A stretch of DNA of 64,000 bases, taken from Actinomucor elegans (Eukaryota; Mucoromycota; Mucoromycetes; Mucorales; Mucoraceae). Below are positions 1 through 12,387 of this stretch, in pieces. Location: NCBI GenBank assembly GCA_026027325.1, contig JAMSLZ010000006.1, forward strand, positions 1,922,001-1,986,000, given 5' to 3'. The translations under genes were made by a program, and so were the position numbers. The notes under the pieces were generated by a model that searched no databases, was not told where the DNA came from, and was given only the letters and a program-made list of their open reading frames with translations. How positions within the stretch are numbered: the stretch's first letter is position 1; each line of letters begins with the position of its first letter.

Positions 1-760
1 TAGTTTCAAGTATAATAACTATAATAGTTTATTGAAAAATTGCCTCTAAAACGTAATATATAGAAACAATAGCCAAAGAGTGAAAGAAAGAAATGCTCGG
101 GCCAACGGATATAACTATCCTGAATATAAAACTTTTTTTTATTTGTTGTACGCATTCAAGGGCCCAAATATCCTATAAAAAGAGATACTTATCAATTAAA
201 CAACAACAGAAAGCTAGATAATGTTAAAAGGGAAGAAAAAAAAATGTAAAACAGACTATAAAACTTAGCTGAAACCTGAAGAAATTACAGTATACCCTCT
301 ACTATCCAATAGAAATAGGAACAATCCTAGAGTGGTAATGATGCTGATGATATACCTTTTAACACTTTAACAATATTAAAGACATTTTACAAACATTGTT
401 CATGATGCAAATTTGCTTGCTGCACTTCAAAGTATATACTAATTTTTTTTTTTTTTTTTTTGTCTGTTGAGTAGAGTCAATAGGATTCGTGTAAGAACAT
501 TCAAATGATGACTCAGCTATCAGATTAAACACGACCTAACTATCATTGCTTCATAGTTTATAACAGCGCTGTTATGTATCCTTTTCAAGTTTTATAGTGC
601 TTTTGGTTATTGTTGTGGTCTATCAACTCATTTCTTTGTTGTTACGATATTTTTTAATATGCATAATCAGCGCAAAAAACATATCGTGATATATAAATTA
701 CAATTATTAATAGCAGTTATAGGGTGTTGGTTAGAGACCAGCTAAACGATATTTCTAATA

Positions 761-840
761 GATTTAGTAGTTCATTTTGGGCATGTATTAATCTTCTGAT
801 GCGACATTATATCGAGATCTCTGAAGAGATCTGGATCATT
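761..840 (-). repeat. Interspersed repeat copy (orientation B)
   Basis: Shares the blocks AGTTCATTTTG, GATGCGACATTA, CGAGATCTCT and GGATCATT, in the same order as copies near 7.3, 28.99 and 48.9 kb. It is a member of the diverged family described in the findings. Confidence 0.6.
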
Positions 841-958
841 TTACTTAAATCATATGAGATATACATACTAAATATTAACGAGTATAATAAATTAATTAAA
901 CCGTAGTTTTGGTAGATCTAGTAGTTTATTTAAATTGTATACTAGCTTTCAAATATGA

Positions 959-999
959 TATTAAATCTCGATCGGTAGAGATCTACTGATCATCATTAC
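959..999 (-). repeat. Interspersed repeat copy (orientation B, short)
   Basis: Contains TCGATCGGTAGAGATCTA followed by GATCAT, the core of the family in reverse orientation. Confidence 0.45.
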
Positions 1000-2132
1000 A
1001 GGGAAACTCTTACCGGAGTATAAATTACCGGGATAAAAGTAAATCGGGTGTTCCCTCATAACATTCCAGCATTCTTCTGATATGAATGCCTACCATTGAC
1101 ATGAAAATAAGTCCTTGCCAGCGTCTGCTTAAACAATATAAAGGAGATAAACTATATGACACTAAGGTTCTTTTTCGTGATTTAGCTGTTAGCACAAAGT
1201 GTATCTAATCTTAATCAAAAACCAAACCAAAGACAGAGATATCGTAGATGGAACCCCCCCTTGCACGTCCTTTATAAAGTTAACCTGTATCATTTGAGAA
1301 TAAGGACAGGGAATTGAGAAAAAGACCGCCCCACTAATTTAGCTCAGCAAATGGATACCTGGTTTGATATAGCCAATCATACTTAATATAATCTTAACTA
1401 TAAAGGGCATGTAACCGGACCAACAGATGACGTTGTTTGTGTACTGCTCAAGTTTGTTTTAATTCACTGAATCAAACCGTTTCAATTGAAGTTTTGTTTA
1501 TTGTCCACCGAACTGCATTGGTTGTACATTACTTTTTTCCATGTGAACTATTACTTTACTCACGCTTTAAAAATAGCTCATGGATTGGAGGGGAAACAGT
1601 CAATCATTGTCCAGACCTTTCTTTTTTATCGGTCGACTTAATATAGTATAGATCAGCTTCCGATTACTTTTCACTTGTTGATGAGTCAAATAGCTATGTT
1701 CATTTGCGCGCGAGTAACACAGTTTCTTGTTTATTAAAATCTAGTACGAGTATCTCGTTTGGTTCTTGGCGCTTTTACTTGCGAAGATCTTTTATAAGTA
1801 GCGAGACATTTTTCAAACTAATAGCACGCAATTGATTTATTGTGACTGTTCGGTGACTGATATTTGTTGATGACGTCTCCAAACTGAAATGTCCAATGGG
1901 GTTTCAGTTTGCCCGAGGTGTCTTAACTTTTTTATTAAAGTTCCGACTCGAGATGATTGGACATGGTTTATATAGGGAGAAAATCTGTGTCCATCGTTTG
2001 TATTAAGCTTTAAACGTATGGAAGTGAGGCGGAGAAATACCAGGTTTTTGCATTAGGGTGACTGGCTTGGTATTGCATCTCTCTTTTTTAGGTGTTAGTT
2101 TATCAATTCGGCAATAAAAATTTTTTGTCAAT

Positions 2133-2220
2133 TATATATAAAAGGGACCCACTTTGGCCATAAGCGAAAAACAATCTCTTCCCTCTACTTCTTTTTCTTA
2201 CTTCAGCGTTTCTTTCTCAC
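2133..2220 (+). promoter_or_regulatory. TATA box and CT-rich leader
   Basis: TATATATAAAAG (2133-2144) is followed about 40 bases later by a long pyrimidine-rich stretch (2174-2220). It stands just upstream of the ATG at 2257. The arrangement fits a fungal core promoter with a CT-rich initiation zone. Confidence 0.55.
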
Positions 2221-2256
2221 CAAGGAAACACAAGAATTTCAAAATCAATTCGCATA

Positions 2257-2761
2257 ATGGCATATCAATTTGGCAGCTGTATGTTTAGTTTAAGTCAATT
2301 GACCTATTGTATTAATTTGATTTAATAGCCACTCAACAAGCTCGCGCCTCTAATAAGCGTAGAATGGATGATGATGAGGTAAGCTGTTTTGTATTAGTAC
2401 ATTCCATCTTTCTTTTTAATTAATGTGTTTGCAGCCTATTGTGACAAAACGTTATTTTGACCTGCATACACAGTTCTCGCCCGATCAGCCAATTTCTCAA
2501 AAGAATATCCCTGCTATTACCTACGCTTCGCCAGATTATAGACCTCCTCCACCCACAGAGACGCCCCTTTGGTTACAGCCCGTAGCTGCCAATTCACCAA
2601 TGACTGAAGATGACTCTGAGGACGATTCCGCGTTATTAACACCCTCCCATCAGAAATCACTTCAATTACTCCAACAGCAGCAGCAGCAACAACAGCAGGT
2701 CTTTGGCAAGCCAGCTGCTGATGAGTATTTGGGCGATATGGTGATTGATTCATGGCAGTAA
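2257..2761 (+). CDS. Small unknown protein, 132 aa, three exons
   Basis: I do not recognise the family. Exons are 2257-2278, 2329-2378 and 2435-2761, with GT-AG introns of 50 and 56 nt; joining them keeps one frame. The N-terminus MAYQFGSS leads into a basic stretch (NKRRMDDDE, about residues 16-24). A proline-rich and acidic middle follows (PPPPTET, EDDSEDDSA), then an uninterrupted run of glutamines (CAG/CAA codons, about 2672-2698). The protein ends DMVIDSWQ. There is no signal peptide or membrane segment; it looks disordered. The start is chosen because it follows a TATA box and CT-rich leader and both splice joins hold. The last exon alone would be a 112-residue open frame. The role is unknown. 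Confidence 0.7.
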
Positions 2762-2988
2762 AATGCTCTTTATCTATTTTGCTTTTGTACATACTTTTTT
2801 CTTACTTTTTCCTTTATACATCACTGATGTGTACTTTTATTTATATATATATATTATATACAAAAAAACCCAGCTTCAAACATAATAAAAATCTACTTTT
2901 TTCTTCAGCTGCAAAAATCTACCTTTTTTTTTTATTATTCAGCTGATGTACGTTAATGAGTCTACTACGACAGAGTAACTGGGTTTAA

Positions 2989-4685
2989 ATGCAAACAAAC
3001 AACAAGAACAAGAAAATTTTGCTCAAACATGCATTATTCCCCTTTTACTTCTTCTTCATATTGCAAGAAATGATCATCTATTATGTTCTAATAATTATAT
3101 TTCTGATTGAAACAAGAGCTAAAGTGCTTCATTTTAATGATACAGGCATACATTATTTTGGTCGCTGGAAAAGAACTGATTCTGATATTCAAAGCGTTTC
3201 ACCTGGAGCTTACCTTAAAACAACTGTTCCATTTGGCACTATGATCAAATTTAAGCTGAGTCAACCTGCTACATCACTCTTTATCCAAATCAACAATGAT
3301 CGTATGATCAGAAGAGAGCCATCAACCGATTTCTCTCTTACTTTACCATCGAATGGTTCCATTGTTACTTTGATATCAGACATCAACTCATCCATCTGTC
3401 TATCATCTATTGAAATCCCAGACCACCCTGACAGCTATACACCTTTACAAACTTACCAAGTCATTGAATTTGTGGGACATGATTTAACCTTAGGCTTAGG
3501 CACTTCACAATCCATCATGACCAGCTTTCCCTCGTTGGTTTCCAATTTATTGGGTACGGAGCGATCTCCAGTTGCATTTCCTGGTGCCTGGTTAACAGAC
3601 CGCCCTCACCAAGCCTTGGGTATGGAAACACAGTACTTTGTGGGAGGTGAGAGCTTCTTTGTGCCTCAGATTATCACCATCTTATTGGGCGCGTACGATC
3701 ACGGTGCTGCAGCCGCTGCAGCATATTCATCACATCTTTCTACGTTCCTGTTCAACATACAGTCGCGGTTCCCACAAGCTACTATTCTGGTACTATCTGA
3801 ACCTTTGGGTATTTTGTTTCAAGAATCGCAGGCTGCTGTACATCGTATGGAGGACTTTACCAAAATTTATTTTGTAGACACAACAGGCTGGGTTCGCTAT
3901 GGACCTACTCATTATCTTGACCCTGTAAGTTCGATAGCAAGGCTTCATCATCATCACGACTAATTTTCTTTGTTCCTTAGTTACATTTTAATGATGTGGG
4001 TCAAGAGCGATTTGCGCATAGACTGGCTCCCCTTTTAAAAGCTAAATTAGCAGGCCTTGCTTTTCCCGGTCCGGCACCGAATCCTAACTTACCACCTGCC
4101 TGGCAAACTATGGACGTAGGTCAAGAAAGCTCTATGGGGCTCGTGGGTTCTGTCTCGTTTGATTCAGCCAGTATGTTCACTGTTTGGGGATCAGGCCAGC
4201 AAGAAGCTTTCAAGTTTGTTTACCAGCCTTTATCGGGGCATGGCTCGATTGAAGCAACTGTCTTATCGCACTCAACCTTTGCCAGTTGCGCAAAGGCTGG
4301 CATCTTGATGCGTGAGAATCTCAGTCACAATGCGTCTTTTATCCAACTAGGCTTTTCACCACAACATGGTATCTTTATGCAACAGCATCAAGGCAATATA
4401 ACAGCTATATATACTAGGAGACTATCTCCTCCCTACCGCTTGAGATTAGAGAGAAGGAAAGATAACACAGTTATTGTACAAATAGCCCATAAAGATGCAA
4501 GGAGTTGGGAAACCTGGCGATCAATTCAAAACTTTGTATTGGCTCAGGATATTTATGTTGGCTTGAGCGTTACAAGCTGCGATCCTGCGGTTGTATCAGT
4601 GGCTAAATTCGCTGATGTGGCTTTGAGCGGTGGAGTGGGTGGTGATGGTTCTTATTATCACCGACATCTAGTTGTTCAAGAATAA
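2989..4685 (+). CDS. Secreted CE2/SGNH-like protein, probably without esterase activity
   Basis: Two exons, 2989-3924 and 3981-4685, joined over a 56-nt GT-AG intron, give 546 aa. After a hydrophobic N-terminal signal or anchor there is a jelly-roll-like domain (GIHYFGRWKRT), then an SGNH-hydrolase fold as in carbohydrate esterase family 2, then a C-terminal concanavalin-A-like or DUF1349-like domain (about residues 355-546, GILMRENLSHNASFIQLGF). The intron falls just before the block-V motif DPLHFNDVGQ, so the D-x-x-H pair is intact. The block-I motif expected as G-D-S reads G-H-D near residue 163, so the nucleophile is missing; the usual GxND block reads GAYDH. An ATG at 3070 is an alternative start giving a cleaner signal peptide (MIIYYVLIIIFLIETRA). 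Likely secreted and carbohydrate-related by family; binding rather than hydrolysis is inference. Confidence 0.75.
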
Positions 4686-5129
4686 GATACCTTGATAAAA
4701 TAAAGAGCTGTTTATTTTATTTATGATCAGCACTATATTTAGATTAACTTGCTCCAGGAGTTTATTATGGACTCCCTTACAGTAGTAAGCGTGAAAGTAT
4801 TATTTAACCGCCGTAACACGTTCTGGTTTTGGAGACTGCTTCTCAATTGATTACAAGAAAACTAGTTAGGGAATAGTTATATAATAACAAACCTGTACCC
4901 AAAATGACTATTGTGAACAAGATCCTGAAAGTATGGGATATATCTGAAGTTTTATTAGATGCAACAACACTTTCTTTGCTTGGAGTATTGTTCCAATACA
5001 GCAATTGATAATTGAGGAAACATGAGATCAAGTTCGATGAAATACTTGCAAATTACCGCTAGTTATTAAAAAAAAAATGGAGTATTTTCATTTTACTACA
5101 GTTAAACAGACTTTATATCAGATGACGAA

Positions 5130-5205
5130 GCTCATATGAGTACGAACTACTAATTAAATGCAACATTTGACCCAAGATCGATGGAGAGATCAATAGAACA
5201 TTACT
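5130..5205 (-). repeat. Interspersed repeat copy (orientation B)
   Basis: Contains AAATGCAACATTTGACC, AAGATCGATGGAGAGATC and AACATTA in the order of the family core, preceded by a degenerate upstream block. Confidence 0.55.
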
Positions 5206-5779
5206 AGATCTAGGTTCCATGGATTGCTCTCAAATTACCGCCAATCGCAAAAATATAATATACCTTATTCTAACCAATTAATGGTTCGTCCTGAAAAGGT
5301 ATTAGATCAGATGAAACAGTAAACTAGAAATTGGTCGAGAGATGTAATGACGATTTCAGAAAAATTTCGAGGTGTATATTCACAAGTCTAAATTTTTAGA
5401 ATTACTCTTTTCGAGGAACACAGAGAGGGAATTCTGTGCCTTATTTTGCGAATAAAACAAGTTAAGTAGAGTAGAGAGTATAAAAAATATCTTTGTTGGA
5501 TTTTATTGTATATAGTAGTTTGATACTTCGCTTAATTTATCGAGTTATCTCTGATACAAGATAGTTTTTTACATGTTTGGAATCAAAGTTTTTACTCATA
5601 TTTCTTTATAAGGGAGGCCACGCCCAGTTTTTATTTAAATTCCAGATGTGAAAGGAAGAAAAGGTCAAGGTGATATGCGATATAAATGTAAAGAAAATAT
5701 TAGCTATAATAAAAATGGTCAATGATGATTATTACAGGAATTTGGTAACCAACAGCCCAATAGAGACCGAATAAACTTC

Positions 5780-5957
5780 ATGAGTAGCAGCAGCAGTAGG
5801 CATTTTCGAGGTACGATTATTAATGTAATTTCGCTTGCTGTTTTAGCGTGTATATTGTTGCTCTGTTTATTATGTAAAAGGCAACAAGTCTCAAGCTAAC
5901 AAAATTAAGCAGGATAAAACTGTTAGAACAAGCGCGGCACAGGCACCTAATGTTTAA
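5780..5957 (+). CDS. Possible very small basic protein, 35 aa, spliced
   Basis: Exon 1 (5780-5810, MSSSSSRHFR) joins exon 2 (5881-5957) in frame over a 70-nt GT-AG interval whose acceptor is a weak AAAAG. Exon 2 reads GNKSQANKIKQDKTVRTSA and ends at TAA. The RGN-x-lysine/glutamine flavour recalls the SERF/4F5 family of small EDRK-rich proteins, but it is too short to assign. Without splicing the same ATG runs into a hydrophobic 39-codon frame. Everything here is tentative. Confidence 0.2.
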
Positions 5958-7286
5958 CGAGTCATATCCGTGCTTTTATGTACCCTATTCGATTCTATGA
6001 CAAATCTCTATGACAAATTTATTTGTTGATGGTAACCATTAACGAGTTTTTTCGTTCATATATCCTCTCTAACAGCACAGTCGATGCTATTAAATGAAAC
6101 AATTGATGAACTAGTATAAGGTAGTGCGTAAGAACATATAAATGCTAGTGATTATCACCAATAGCATTAACAAAGGTAACACTTATTATTAAAACCCCAA
6201 TAGATACCAAACACTACAGCTTATAAGAAGGCAATCAATATAGGCTACGAAAAAACCTATGAGGCAGATATGTTTTACTAGAAAAGGATTTGGGTATACA
6301 ATTCTCGGTAATATCCAAAAACCGGCTATTCGAAAGAGGCTATACAACAAATGGACTTGTACATCTTTAAGTAAATACAGACAGATCATTTATTATTACC
6401 CCACGCTTTAACTTTTGAATTAGGTGGAGAAATACCATTAAGGAAGGAGTCCAGAGGGCTTTTCAGAGAGCAAATGTAAAAAACATTGATCAAAGTAGTA
6501 CGACTTATTGTGATAACTTGAACAATAAAAAGAATTTTCAAGTCTGATGATAAAAATTGTTTACTATCCTATAGACTTGAACCAAATAACGTAATAATGA
6601 TATAACATTAATACCATGTAACATGTTGCCTAATATTTTATGCGTATGTATATATGATATTGAACTCTGTAGCATGTAATCAAAACTTTAATAAAGATTA
6701 ACGTTGCATTTGACGTATAGTTCTTTATTCTTAATACAAGAAGGTTGGTTCGCAAATAATGAATTATAGGTATTTTTTTTTTTGAAAATCTGGAAGTAAA
6801 TAGTAATGTGTGTACACTTGTAGGTCGTAATGTCACTAGACAGTACAGAAAAGAGAAAAGTTAAATGAGAACAATGGTATCAAGCTAGACTTTATCCGAT
6901 CATTTTTTCGATTGAGGGTTTATGCGAACCCCGAGAGTGCCGTTGAAATCGGTGAATCTTAGCCGTTGGACATTGAGGATTAAATGTTTATAGAGCAGCA
7001 TGCTCTTTTTCAGAAGCTAAGCGATACGAGAGTCTCTTTGCGAACAAGTATCAGAAAACAGCGATTTGAGAAGATGTGAAAGACTGAAATACCGGTCATT
7101 AATGTTAACATATGAGGAGCCTTTGAAGTACAATAAAATGTTTATCCTGGTATCCGATAGATCAATTTTTCAGCTACAATAATTATAGATAATAAAGAGA
7201 CTTCAATGACAGCTCTGTATAACCACATGTCCATTACCTCAACATCAAAAGCAATGGAGTATATCTTTTTTTTTTATCAGATGCAA

Positions 7287-7355
7287 CAGTTCATTTTGAG
7301 TATGGGCTATTTATCAAATGTAACATTTAACCAAGAGCAATCGGAGGTCACTCCT
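7287..7355 (-). repeat. Interspersed repeat copy (orientation B)
   Basis: Reads ACAGTTCATTTTGAG, then GCTATTTATCAAATG, TAACATTTAACC, AAGAGCAATCGGAGGTC. It matches the block order of copies at 761 and 28,988. Confidence 0.55.
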
Positions 7356-7828
7356 CCTCTTCGATTTTCAGCCATGATTATTAAAATATTTCGGTACAGA
7401 GGTTAAAATTTTGTACTGAAAAAAAATAGAAACATTAATATAAAAGACATTGGAAGGATATATGAGCATTACAAGATTAATAGTAGTTGTAAACAGCAAT
7501 ATCCTCTTTTGAATTACATAGATTTGTATAAAAGCACAAGGATTGTTCGTGTAATGTACCAAAAACACTATATTCTTACAATTGCGTTTCTTTTTTTTTA
7601 CGTCTATTCACAATCATAAAAATGTGTTCATTAAATAAAATTAGTCTGTTCCTATATGTTTCTCGAGATTTAAAGTTTGATATTGGCTTTGCATTGGTAT
7701 ATAAACGCTTGTTTGATTTTAAAGATGCTTGTCGAGGGGTCCCATGGTGGACTTGTATTTTGATGGCCGTTGACCAATAACATAATAGATGCCTCGGTTC
7801 AGCTACCGCAGTAGCAATTAGGTTTGCC

Positions 7829-7829
<1 letters not shown>

Positions 7830-7878
<49 letters not shown>
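7830..7878 (+). repeat. Poly(A) run of 49 bases
   Basis: An uninterrupted A homopolymer, the longest in the window, preceded by GC-richer unique sequence (about 7720-7829). It may be the tail of an old retroposed copy, but I found no flanking direct repeats. Confidence 0.8.
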
Positions 7879-7880
<2 letters not shown>

Positions 7881-8701
7881 AGGTTGGACATAATTCTATC
7901 AGTCTAAAACATGTCAGCAATGAACACATAATAAATTAGACTGAAGAATGGCTTTTTTAAGCTATTTGTTTTTAAGGCTCAAGGATACTTAATAATATTG
8001 TGGTTGGTTGGTATGTTTCTGTAAAACAGCTGTAATGTTTCGGCAATATCTCGGGAATAGGATGACATTACAATACAGAACCAAAGTTTACTCCTTTACA
8101 GATGGAATGCGTAAAAGCATTTATCCGAGTAAAAAAGAAGTATAAGTAATACGAGATCACTAAGAATCCGGAGCCTAAAGCCGATACCGATATCACTGGT
8201 AAAGCTTTTTCGCAGCTAATCTATTTGGTAACTTTCATCTCTAACAAGAAAATTTAAAACTAAGGAGATATCGACAGTAATATGGAAGAGACAAACTACA
8301 TGTTAAAGATAATCAAATAACAAAGCGAGTTATTGTACTTGACTCCGGAGGTACAAACACTAGTTTATCCGTAACACGGCTGTCAAGTAAAATAAAAACT
8401 ACTTGGCTCTTTAAAATAGGGAATACGGTAGGCTTCTAATAGCGCGTAGTGCATCTAAAAGTGTCTTATAATCAAGGAAAAATCATTTCTCCATATTGCT
8501 ACTAGACTAACAGGCTCGGACAATAACACTGAAATAGAACAATCAGTTAAGAAAAAATGCAGTAGCTTTATTGTAGATGAAGGCGTTATTAGTGGTAATA
8601 TTAATATTTAGTAAGGGCTAATTTTCTTGAATGATTGATGATGATGATAATTATGTATATATATATAAATAAATGCGGGAAAAGGATTATTAAACAAATT
8701 G

Positions 8702-9845
8702 TTAGTCATCTGTATCCAACTCATCACCGCCTTCATCGCCTGAGGAATATGTATCTTGATGGCGTAGCTCGGCTTTTGACTGTACATCCTTGATGGGTGG
8801 GAGTATATCATCATCAAATTTTTGTGCCCAATGGATTAGCTGTAATGTATCAAAAACAGATAGATCATAGTTTAAAAAGTGTAAAAACTCGAGTTCCATG
8901 CGCAAGATTTGGAAATGACGCTCGGGTTGTTGTAGCACTGGTGGTGGAGTTTGGATAGGCGAAGGACTTTTTCGCTCCTTTGTAGCTGAAAAGTAATGAT
9001 ACTTGAGTGGATCAGAGTCAGGGAATGATGATGGAGAAGTTGGAGGAGAAGGTAGTTGCTGCTCTGGTATGATAGATGGCAAGGATGCTTTTCTTGGCTG
9101 GGTATCATGATGTAGCGTGGATCGTTCACAAGAATATGGAGCAGCGGTAGTAGGCGTAACATCAGGTGCTGATGGCTCTTTTATACTTGAATCAATGATT
9201 GAACGTAAATTGATGTGCATATACTTGGCTGCCATCATGTAAGCAACCATAACTAAGCGATGGCCGCAGCCAGAAGCGCCTTTGATATGGGTGTATCTCT
9301 ATAAATATGAATTAGTAAATCATTGCAGCTGTATAATCGTGTATCGTTTACCTGCTTTAACCTTTGGATGTACCCTATAGCTATTAATAAGGTAATACTA
9401 GGCGACACAGTATGAGTTGGAACGTTGTTTCGGCAAAACTGCTTCAAAGCTTCATCAAAAGATTTTTCACCACAGAGCAAAGTGGAGTGAAGTAGATTTG
9501 TCATTAGTTTGGCAAGTTCATTCACTCGTTCTTGCCCTGGATTTGATTCCCAAGCTCGTGCAACAAAGTTGGCAAGTTGTACTATAAATAAAGGGATCAG
9601 AAAAAAAAAGCTTGATTGTGCTATTGATGAAACATACAAACACACTGTGGGCTTAATGGACGTCGGCCATTCATGCGAATAGCTTGCAATAGTAAACAAG
9701 CTTGGCTGTAGTTTACACTGTATGCTGCTTTTAATCTTCTTTCTCGGTCCACTACGATTGTAGGTTGCTCTTCACGTTTATAAGGTTGGTATGTATCGAT
9801 TCGACCATTAGGTCGGTGGTTATATAGGTTGATTTTGGCTTTCAT
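8702..9845 (-). CDS. PHO85-type (PCL/PHO80-like) cyclin
   Basis: Three exons on the minus strand, 9845-9638, 9581-9352 and 9298-8702, separated by 56- and 53-nt GT-AG introns, give 344 aa. Both joins keep frame. The cyclin box starts around residue 70 (LANFVARAWES) and includes the family signatures YIQRLKQRYTHIKGASG and LVMVAYMMAAKYMHINLRSI. It resumes with RHFQILRMELEFLHFLNYDL after a disordered insert of roughly 70-80 residues rich in P, S and T. The C-terminus is acidic (SGDEGGDELDTDD). By family it should bind and direct a Pho85/Cdk5-like kinase, for example in phosphate, glycogen or polarity control; the exact subfamily is open. The start at 9845 is the ATG of MKAKINLY; an in-frame upstream ATG exists at 9929 but adds a hydrophobic, unlikely stretch. 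Confidence 0.85.
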
Positions 9846-11502
9846 AAAAAGTGTAAGGATATAAGGATAAAAGAGAAAAAAGAAGCCGCGATAAAATTGG
9901 TTCCGCCTTTTTATATGATGTTGGGACAAGATGAAGCTTAAATAAACATCCGTTTTGCATGAATAATAACTAATGGGGTCCTCCTAAGAGCATGCGGTTA
10001 ATGTAATGAGCCGGATAATAAAACGAAATACTTATTAAATAACCGCCAGTTCCGTTCAACTATGTTCATCGGGCCGACAAACTCACGCCACGCCAAAGCC
10101 TCAACAAAGAACAATGGCTAACACTACAGGCCCGCAAGACAAACGCATATTATAGACTAGCCTAGTTGTGACACTACTTGAAGAATACAAAGAAAAGGCT
10201 GCCAATTAAGGGCCGCCAGTACTTGGTTGGCGTTCTATTAGTTTGGAAGTTACCTGACCTTCTATTGGAAAATGTCTTAATCAGTAATTTAAGCCATGGT
10301 TGGACTGTATTAGGCACCCAAATAATTAACCAACGATAAAATTTGCTGTGCAAATCGACCCATTTTTTGACCTTGAAGGCACCTTTTCGCAAATGTTACA
10401 GTCACTATGCCGAAAAAAAGCTCGCCACTTGTAATGTAAAACCTTAAAATACTTGGATCAAACTAGTATAAATGTACTTATTAAGCCACAATATCGCCTA
10501 TTTGCATACTGCCATAATTCTTACATACAGTATAATACGTAAATGCGTTGAAACTAGATTATAGCGAGGGGGTTTTCACTATAAAAGATGACATACAGAT
10601 TTAATTAATTAACCGAAATTTGATCAGCAGGAATCCTAATAACCTAATAACTGGACACACCGATGATAAAAACGTACATGTCATTTCATATTACCATCTC
10701 AAATCGAAAGTTCAGAAATACAAAAGCTTTTATTCAGCCCGATGTTATTCCTATTTAAAAGACAGTAGTGTCACATGAAATGGGGTAATCAACTTATCAT
10801 TGGTTATAAAGCAGTACAAGTATTATTTAATGGACATCCACTTGTACTGCCTCAGTTTCTGTTTTGATATTATACTGCCAATAGTGAGCAAGGATTTTGT
10901 AACGGGTACCGCTTGTCTTTTCTTACTGTTCTGTCGTGAAACCAGTTCGAAGATCGTTGTCCTGAGGTAAAGACAGTGATTTTATTGGTCTGTTCTGCGA
11001 TTAAATTAATAGTCCATAAATACTTTCGACTGAACCTCCTACTATACGTTTATTATCACTAAAACCAGATAATTCTTTGACTACTCAAACATATATAGAC
11101 CAAACTGTGCTCTTTCCGGTAAATATATATTATTCATCTAGCTATGGTGTCTTTTGAAAGGACTCTACAAAACTCCGCTATCTTTATTTGTTCGGCTCTA
11201 TGCTACTGATTCTCTTTTCATTATACTATGAAACATTTATCATCCCGAATAGAACGAAAAATATCATTAATTATACTAAGTAAATGAACCTTTAATTCGC
11301 GCTTATTATCTTTTAGTCTATGACTTCAAATTTTAGACCGATTTCTGGGCTGAAATTTTTCCATAACAAAATCACAGTTTGGAAAATTGATATAGCGTTC
11401 TGTAGTTCATGCTCAGAATGGACTGTTGTATTAAGGAATCCAAGATCTACTCGATCGCATTGATTAGCTTGCACACATTACTAAAATGTGGCCCTCCATT
11501 AA

Positions 11503-11830
11503 CTAAATGACTAGTTTTTTTTTTTCTTCCGTCCAAGGAAAAGCCCGTATTTTACCCATATTAATAATAATGGTTTCATTATTATACCAAGTTGTACCCG
11601 CCAAGCTCCCAAGGATAATAAAAGAAGCAGCATTCAGAAACATCCATGCGGTTATGAGCCGAAATCCGAAGGTTTCATTTATAATCACCGGTTGTTCTCT
11701 GATTCTTTGGCGTTGCAACCTTCAAGTAATCGTCTATAGCTTCACCGTTATGTTGAATCATGATGCTCTGTTCTCTACAACATATGCTTCTTTAAGTATA
11801 TCGTGGCCGTGATGTATTTCTTCTGATTAC
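11503..11830 (-). pseudogene. Protein-like, frame-shifted remnant of unknown family
   Basis: On the minus strand an upstream stretch reads HGHDILKEAYVVENRA. A second frame follows (IQHNGEAIDDYLKVATPKN), then a third, with ITAWMFLNAASFIILGSLAG and a short tail. The frames follow one another without a splice site that would join them. This pattern suggests a decayed gene or transposon ORF. I do not recognise the family. Confidence 0.25.
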
Positions 11831-12387
11831 TGTGACCTCCGGTTAAATTTTCTAGTTAGACTTCTCTTGGCTTTCATACGAAAAAAAAAAAAAATACTAT
11901 TATATACTTTGAACTGTCAGAAACAAAAGTATATTATTAAACAATTTTTGCACTCGTTTTCGAGTTCAAAAAAATTAGTATGTGACAATGATTGCTGGAG
12001 CACTTTGATCCCATGTTAACAGAAAATAACCATTGATGAACTAAGCAAGTTATAGCAAAGTTCTCTTGGTACTTTATTGCGTATTTAATGATGTAAAGAG
12101 TATTTGATATTTCGTTTTATTTTTGGAGCTATGTTCCACGAACGTTAATTTTTTCAACCTTTAAAAATGCAACTATAACTCGAGCGTTTATAGCTGAAAA
12201 ATATTGTACAGGTACAATTATCTATTTGCATAAATGATAAACCTAAGTTACTTAAAAACCATATATCGTAAGTGCCGTTAGTATCTCAAAAAAAAAAAAA
12301 AAAAAAAAAAAATGTTCCCGCGACTTAGTAAGGGAAACCTTTGAGCTTTTTAGAATCAAGCGATTTTCGGTTCACATATTCAACTTC

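Larger units (their letters stand above)
1..2256. other. Gene-poor AT-rich spacer
   Basis: No convincing gene is seen. Short open frames at 724-906 and 1437-1646 have no recognisable content. The first lies across a copy of the interspersed repeat family (761-840), with a second copy at 959-999. The right end is the promoter and leader of the gene starting at 2257. Confidence 0.6.
4686..8701. other. 4-kb repeat-rich spacer
   Basis: Little is recognisable. It holds interspersed repeat copies (about 5130-5205 and 7287-7355), a doubtful 35-codon gene at 5780-5957, a 49-base A run at 7830-7878 and short open frames (4843-5031, 6189-6389, 6630-6836) that look random. The last 300 bases lead into the 3' end of the minus-strand cyclin gene. 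Confidence 0.5.

Noticed and set aside
7576..7929. 117-codon minus-strand frame
   Set aside because: Contains a run of phenylalanines from the 49-base A run; the frame is an artefact of the homopolymer.
10174..10392. 72-codon minus-strand frame in a slightly GC-richer block
   Set aside because: Some protein-like texture (W/K-rich) but no family or exon partner; could be a transposon scrap, not enough to call.
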